Below are positions 62,830 to 64,000 of a stretch of DNA of 64,000 nt, piece by piece. The position numbers and the translations under genes were made by a program. The notes beneath the pieces are model-generated. The model was not told the DNA's origin. It ran no database searches and worked only from the letters and a program-made list of their open reading frames with translations. Positions within the stretch are counted from its first letter, which is position 1, and each line of letters starts with the position of its first letter. Source of the stretch: Flavobacteriaceae bacterium UBA3356 (GTDB taxonomy: Bacteria > Bacteroidota > Bacteroidia > Flavobacteriales > Flavobacteriaceae); the NCBI GenBank assembly GCA_002360635.1, contig DEQW01000001.1:870036-934035 (forward strand). Reading direction: 5' to 3'.

Positions 62830-64000
62830 TTAAAAAAACTGCGGCGCCATTTTACCCGAATAGAAGACAGTTAAGTTTCGTAAAATAACTTGGAGGAATT
62901 TGTTCATATCGTAGGGTTTTACAATAATGTCGTTCATGCCACTGTTGTATATTTCAAATCGAAGGTCCTCTACTTCAACCGCTGTTAACGCTACAATTGG
63001 AATAGTAGAGTTAAACATACGGATTTTCTTAGTCGCTTCAAGGCCATCTAATACAGGCATATTAATGTCCATCAAAACCAAATCGAAAGCGTTTTTCTTT
63101 ACTTGTTCAATAGCTTGTTTGCCATTTTCGGCAATTGAACAGATTACTTGGTTTCTTTCTAATATTTTTTTGGTAACCGCTTGGTTAATGCGGTTGTCCT
63201 CAACTATTAAAATTCGCTTTTTCACCAACAATTTTTTGTTCAATAAACTATCTTCTATTTTAGTAGTAGCTTTATTTACCACGTTGAACTTTAGAGTAAA
63301 CCAAAACTCAGAACCTTTTCCCTTTTCACTTTTCACATTTATTTTTGAGTTGTAATGTGATAACAGCTTTTTAACAATGGTCAGTCCAAGGCCAGTTCCT
63401 TGATAGCTATAATTTTCATTGTCAATCTGTGAAAATTCATTGAAAATTCGTTCTTGATCTTTTTCTGAAATACCTATCCCAGTATCTTTCACATTGAAAC
63501 ATAATATCGCTTCGTCTGGAGTCACTTTCTCGGGAGTTATATTAATTGTTATATGGCCGTTTTCGGTGAATTTACAAGCATTTCCTACCAAATTCATTAA
63601 TATTTGTGAAAGAGCTATGGTGTTTCCCTGAAGTACTTTTGGAACTTTTTCTGAAATGGAAACTGATAATTTGTTTCTATTTTGAAGACGCATATACTCA
63701 AAAGAAGCAGTTATCTTTTCGATAAAATCGTTAAGGTTAAAGGTTGTGCTGTGTTCCTCCAGTTTATTGGAGTCAATCTTATTAATTTGAAGCACATCGT
63801 TGATTAAGGCCAATAAATAATCTGCTGAAAACTTTAACGATTTTAAATCGTTTTCGTGTCCCTTTAAAGATGGATCTTCCAATAAAATGGAGCTTAACCC
63901 TATAACACCATATAAAGGAGTGCGCAGTTCATGGCTTACGGTTGAGAAAAACTCAGTTTTAGAACGGGACAGTTTTTCGGCTTGTTGTTTGGCCTCTAAA
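62830..64000 (-). CDS. hybrid sensor histidine kinase (N-terminus cut by window edge)
   Basis: The frame is open on the minus strand from 64000 to the stop at 62830, so only the last 390 residues are seen; the TTG at 63882 is internal and not the start. From the edge it shows a HisKA domain with the phospho-accepting His in FFSTVSHELRTP and an HATPase_c domain (N box NLVGNACKF, DTGIGISEKD, YQGTGLGLTIVKKLL). A C-terminal receiver domain has acidic EDN, phospho-accepting Asp in LVLMDINMP, Thr in ALTA and Lys in IVKPY. The sensor part lies outside. It converges on the Vsr-like gene with an 18-base gap. Confidence 0.92.
   Translation of the reverse strand, partial: LEAKQQAEKLSRSKTEFFSTVSHELRTPLYGVIGLSSILLEDPSLKGHENDLKSLKFSADYLLALINDVLQINKIDSNKLEEHSTTFNLNDFIEKITASFEYMRLQNRNKLSVSISEKVPKVLQGNTIALSQILMNLVGNACKFTENGHITINITPEKVTPDEAILCFNVKDTGIGISEKDQERIFNEFSQIDNENYSYQGTGLGLTIVKKLLSHYNSKINVKSEKGKGSEFWFTLKFNVVNKATTKIEDSLLNKKLLVKKRILIVEDNRINQAVTKKILERNQVICSIAENGKQAIEQVKKNAFDLVLMDINMPVLDGLEATKKIRMFNSTIPIVALTAVEVEDLRFEIYNSGMNDIIVKPYDMNKFLQVILRNLTVFYSGKMAPQFF

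Overview
The window is AT-rich, very gene-dense chromosomal DNA from a member of the Bacteroidota, almost certainly the Flavobacteriaceae. Four kinds of evidence point that way: the promoter-like motif TAnnTTTG just upstream of many start codons; type IX secretion (T9SS) proteins, including a PorZ-like protein and C-terminal sorting domains; several TonB-dependent receptors with an N-terminal carboxypeptidase-regulatory-like domain; and gene orders typical of flavobacteria (a suf operon with iscA, sufBCDS, sufE and sufT; porZ-recO; sdhCAB). I cannot name a genus. I saw no rRNA, tRNA, CRISPR array, IS element or prophage, and no gene-free stretch longer than 300 bases.

Layout. 1-8 kb: a truncated L-threonine dehydrogenase-like gene, a coiled-coil lipoprotein, an M13 metallopeptidase lipoprotein, a DMT permease with an ArsC/Spx-like protein, a DUF3298-type lipoprotein, cystathionine gamma-synthase and a small envelope protein. 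8-15.5 kb: glutamate dehydrogenase, the porZ-recO pair, and a TonB-dependent receptor beside a histidine-rich protein that suggests metal uptake. 15.5-25 kb: uvrC, a four-helix-bundle (S23/Avd-like) gene bracketed by a 14-bp inverted repeat, a patatin fused to an outer-membrane barrel, homogentisate and 4-hydroxyphenylpyruvate dioxygenases, a DUF3108 protein and an M23 peptidase. 25-36.5 kb: an Oar-like TonB-dependent protein, a small membrane protein, a divergent locus of a secreted endonuclease-like protein, a TonB-dependent receptor and a DUF5689/anchor-J lipoprotein, then hflX.

36.5-45 kb (minus strand) is the Fe-S assembly operon, iscA-sufB-[lipoprotein]-sufC-sufD-sufS-[META lipoprotein]-sufE-sufT, followed by DUF2480 and DUF3078 genes. 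45-52 kb (minus strand) is an accessory surface cluster: two tandem choice-of-anchor B proteins with T9SS tails, a seven-repeat propeller lipoprotein, an MbnP-like protein and a di-heme MbnH/cytochrome c peroxidase-like protein. 52-64 kb: thiL, a small zinc-ribbon protein, an alpha/beta hydrolase, an Xaa-Pro aminopeptidase, a BNR-repeat exoprotein, sdhCAB, a solitary Vsr-like endonuclease and a truncated hybrid histidine kinase.

Most of the window is core metabolism and envelope biology. The least explained parts are the MbnH/MbnP-propeller-anchor-B cluster, the endonuclease-TonB receptor-DUF5689 locus, the S23-like cassette with inverted-repeat flanks, and two lipoprotein genes embedded in the cytosolic Suf operon. 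All functions are read from sequence patterns and family knowledge; no database search was run.
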